From: Patescibacteria group bacterium UBA6102 | GTDB taxonomy: Bacteria; Patescibacteriota; Minisyncoccia; Minisyncoccales; UBA5738 | Assembly (NCBI GenBank): GCA_002423555.1 | Contig: DIWQ01000054.1 | Span: 10,535-16,986, forward strand | Length of the DNA stretch: 6,452 nucleotides | Reading direction: 5' to 3' | In this document: positions 4,905 to 6,452 of the stretch, one piece after another | Layout of the letters: every line of letters begins with the position of its first letter | Position numbering within the stretch: position 1 is the first letter of the stretch | Program-made: the position numbers and the translations under genes | Notes under the pieces: generated by a model | The model's database searches: none | What the model saw: the letters and a program-made list of their open reading frames with translations, nothing else | Told to the model about the DNA's origin: nothing

Positions 4905-6452
4905 ATGGCGACGGAAGAAAAAAACATTTGGCATCACATTTCACACCAAGAGGCGGTGGCGCGGCTGAGTTCCGATTCCAAAGAGGGGCTGTCCGATCAA
5001 GAGGCAGCCGCTCGCCAAAGGGAGGCGGGGAAAAACAAACTTCCCGAGGAAAAGCCCTTGCCGCGCGTCAAGATATTTTTGGAGCAATTTGCCAGCCCTT
5101 TGATTTATATTTTGATATTTGCCGGCGGAGTTACTTTGTTTTTGCGGGAATATGCCGACGCGATTGTCATTTTTGCCGCCGTGTTTTTAAACGCGATCGT
5201 TGGCTATGTCCAGGAGAGCAAGTCGTCAAAGGCGTTGAGAGAACTGAGAAAAGTTTTGAGCCTGAAAGCCGTCGTTGTGAGAAACGGCCGAGAGCGGGAA
5301 ATTCCGGCCGACGAACTTGTGCCCGGCGACATAATTTTGTTGAAATCCGGGGATAAAGTCCCGGCCGACGGCCGCCTGATTGAAAATCACGGATTGAAAA
5401 TCAACGAATCGGCGCTTACCGGCGAATGGCTTCCGGCGATGAAGACCGCGGCGGTTCTGCCCGAAGACATGCCTTTGGCTGACCGGGACAATTTGATTTA
5501 TATGGGGACCGTGGTGGAAGACGGGCGGGGCAAGGCGGTGATAACGGGTACGGGAGATAAAACCGAGATCGGGAAGATTAATTGTCTGGTGAGAGAAACC
5601 AAAGAAAACAAAACTCCCTATCAAAAGAAACTGGCCCATTTTTCAAAAATTGTCGGCAGTATCATCGGAACGATCTGCATTGGCATATTCGCGGAGGGGA
5701 TGCTCACCGGCGGCGAATTCGTGGAGATGTTCACCACGGCGGTGGCGATTGCGGTGGCCTCCATTCCCGAAGGTTTGCCGGTGGCCATGACGGTGATTTT
5801 GGCGTTGGGAATGCAGAGGATTTTCAAGAAAAGGGGGCTGGTGCGAAAACTGGCCGCGGCCGAAACTTTGGGAAGCACCTCAATCATTGCCACCGACAAG
5901 ACCGGCACGCTCACGAAAGGCCGGATGAATGTTGCCGGAATCTTCACCTTCTCCCTGCCGGAGGAAAAAGTTTTGAAAACCGCCATCTTGTGCAGCGAGG
6001 CGTTTGTTGAAAATTTTTGGGATCCGCCGGAAAAATGGAAGGTAAGAGGAATGCCCACGGAAAGAGCGTTAATTTTGGAAGGCGCCAAATTCGGCCTCGT
6101 TAAAAACGAACTGGAAAACGCCGAACCCAAAATCGGCGAGGTTTCCTTTTCTTCCGCGTCCAAATATTCGGCCAGCTTGAGGCGGCCGGCCGCGGCGGTT
6201 TCCCGCCGGGAGTCTTTGTCTGCCGGCGAAGGGAAAAACATTATCTATGCCAAAGGCGCCCCCGAAGTGATTTTGGAAAAATCAAAATATCTGGAATTCA
6301 ACGGCCGGCGGACGGAGATGGACAAACAAAAAAGGGAGCTTTTGCATAAAAAATGCGAAGAGCTCACCGGCAAGGGATACCGGGTTTTGGCCGCGGCCTA
6401 TCGGGGAGTCCGCGCGGCGGAGGCCGGCGCCGACGATTTTAAAAAATCGGTT
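4905..6452 (+). CDS. P2-type cation-transporting ATPase, N-terminal 516 residues
   Basis: The frame is open for 516 codons from ATG 4905 to the window edge, so the 3' part is missing; family members have roughly 850-950 residues. The cation-ATPase N-terminal domain (about 7-60) is followed by membrane helices at about 64-80 and 83-103 and by the actuator domain (about 115-235) with PGDIILLKSGDKVPADGRL and TGEW at 172-175 (usually TGES). Helices 3 and 4 lie at about 247-268 and 276-302, with PEGLP at 288-292. The phosphorylation motif DKTGTLT starts at Asp331. The nucleotide-binding domain shows PTERAL (384-389) and KGAPE (450-454). The A-x-IPEGLP signature points to the P2A/P2B calcium-pump-like group, but the decisive residues of helices 5-6 lie outside the window, so the transported ion is open. 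The protein is a plasma-membrane ATP-driven exporter. A weak GGTGAGGG sits 14 bp before the ATG, too far for a typical ribosome-binding site. Confidence 0.93.
   Translation, partial: MATEEKNIWHHISHQEAVARLSSDSKEGLSDQEAAARQREAGKNKLPEEKPLPRVKIFLEQFASPLIYILIFAGGVTLFLREYADAIVIFAAVFLNAIVGYVQESKSSKALRELRKVLSLKAVVVRNGREREIPADELVPGDIILLKSGDKVPADGRLIENHGLKINESALTGEWLPAMKTAAVLPEDMPLADRDNLIYMGTVVEDGRGKAVITGTGDKTEIGKINCLVRETKENKTPYQKKLAHFSKIVGSIIGTICIGIFAEGMLTGGEFVEMFTTAVAIAVASIPEGLPVAMTVILALGMQRIFKKRGLVRKLAAAETLGSTSIIATDKTGTLTKGRMNVAGIFTFSLPEEKVLKTAILCSEAFVENFWDPPEKWKVRGMPTERALILEGAKFGLVKNELENAEPKIGEVSFSSASKYSASLRRPAAAVSRRESLSAGEGKNIIYAKGAPEVILEKSKYLEFNGRRTEMDKQKRELLHKKCEELTGKGYRVLAAAYRGVRAAEAGADDFKKSV

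Noticed and set aside
4928..6010. Separate + strand open frames at 4928-5356 and 5582-6010 suggesting a broken ATPase
   Set aside because: Reading frame 4905 codon by codon gives 516 sense codons with all motifs in order. The other frames are shadows, and no frameshift is needed.
5621..6241. Long open frame on the - strand (206 codons)
   Set aside because: It is antisense to the nucleotide-binding and phosphorylation region of the P-type ATPase, whose conserved motifs prove the + strand frame. The antisense product is low-complexity Ser/Ala-rich.

Overview
The window (6452 bp) is bacterial and gene-dense. It carries six protein genes, all on the + strand, and I see no RNA genes, CRISPR arrays or complete mobile elements. 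The flavour is that of a Candidate Phyla Radiation (Patescibacteria/Parcubacteria-like) genome. No start codon is preceded by a well-spaced strong Shine-Dalgarno motif. Genes are short and closely packed. One exported protein has the Asp-x-Asn-Gly-Cys / Cys-x5-Cys pattern I associate with exported proteins of that group. This assignment is an inference and no 16S or marker phylogeny is available.

Layout: (1) 25-687 encodes a soluble multi-zinc-ribbon protein preceded by a small AATAATC tandem repeat. (2) 732-1823 encodes an exported, membrane-anchored, cysteine-rich protein of unknown function. It is bracketed by two short palindromes with the same GGGT-N3-ACCC core and followed by a good intrinsic terminator (1856-1882). 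(3) 1933-3571 looks like an independent, AT-richer cassette. It has a near-consensus promoter, an HTH + Panacea/DUF4065 antitoxin gene, an overlapping RelE/ParE-fold toxin gene, and 12 bp later a DUF2000 gene (peptidyl-tRNA-hydrolase-II-like family). The cassette ends in an element able to fold as a three-way junction (3542-3622). (4) 3670-4782 encodes RsgA, the circularly permuted GTPase of 30S ribosome maturation, followed by hairpins and a probable terminator. (5) 4905 to the window end encodes the first 516 residues of a P2-type cation-pumping ATPase whose 3' part lies outside the window.

How the genes fit together: the clearest functional unit is the toxin-antitoxin operon. The antitoxin binds DNA through its HTH and presumably neutralises the toxin through its Panacea domain, with overlapping genes for coupled expression. 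The most interesting suggestion is that the DUF2000 gene belongs to this operon. A peptidyl-tRNA-hydrolase-like protein beside a ribosome-dependent mRNA interferase would make mechanistic sense, but this is a hypothesis. RsgA and the ATPase are ordinary housekeeping or transport genes with small motif variants (DNPG for DTPG; TGEW for TGES). The zinc-ribbon gene and the exported protein gene may be neighbours by chance.
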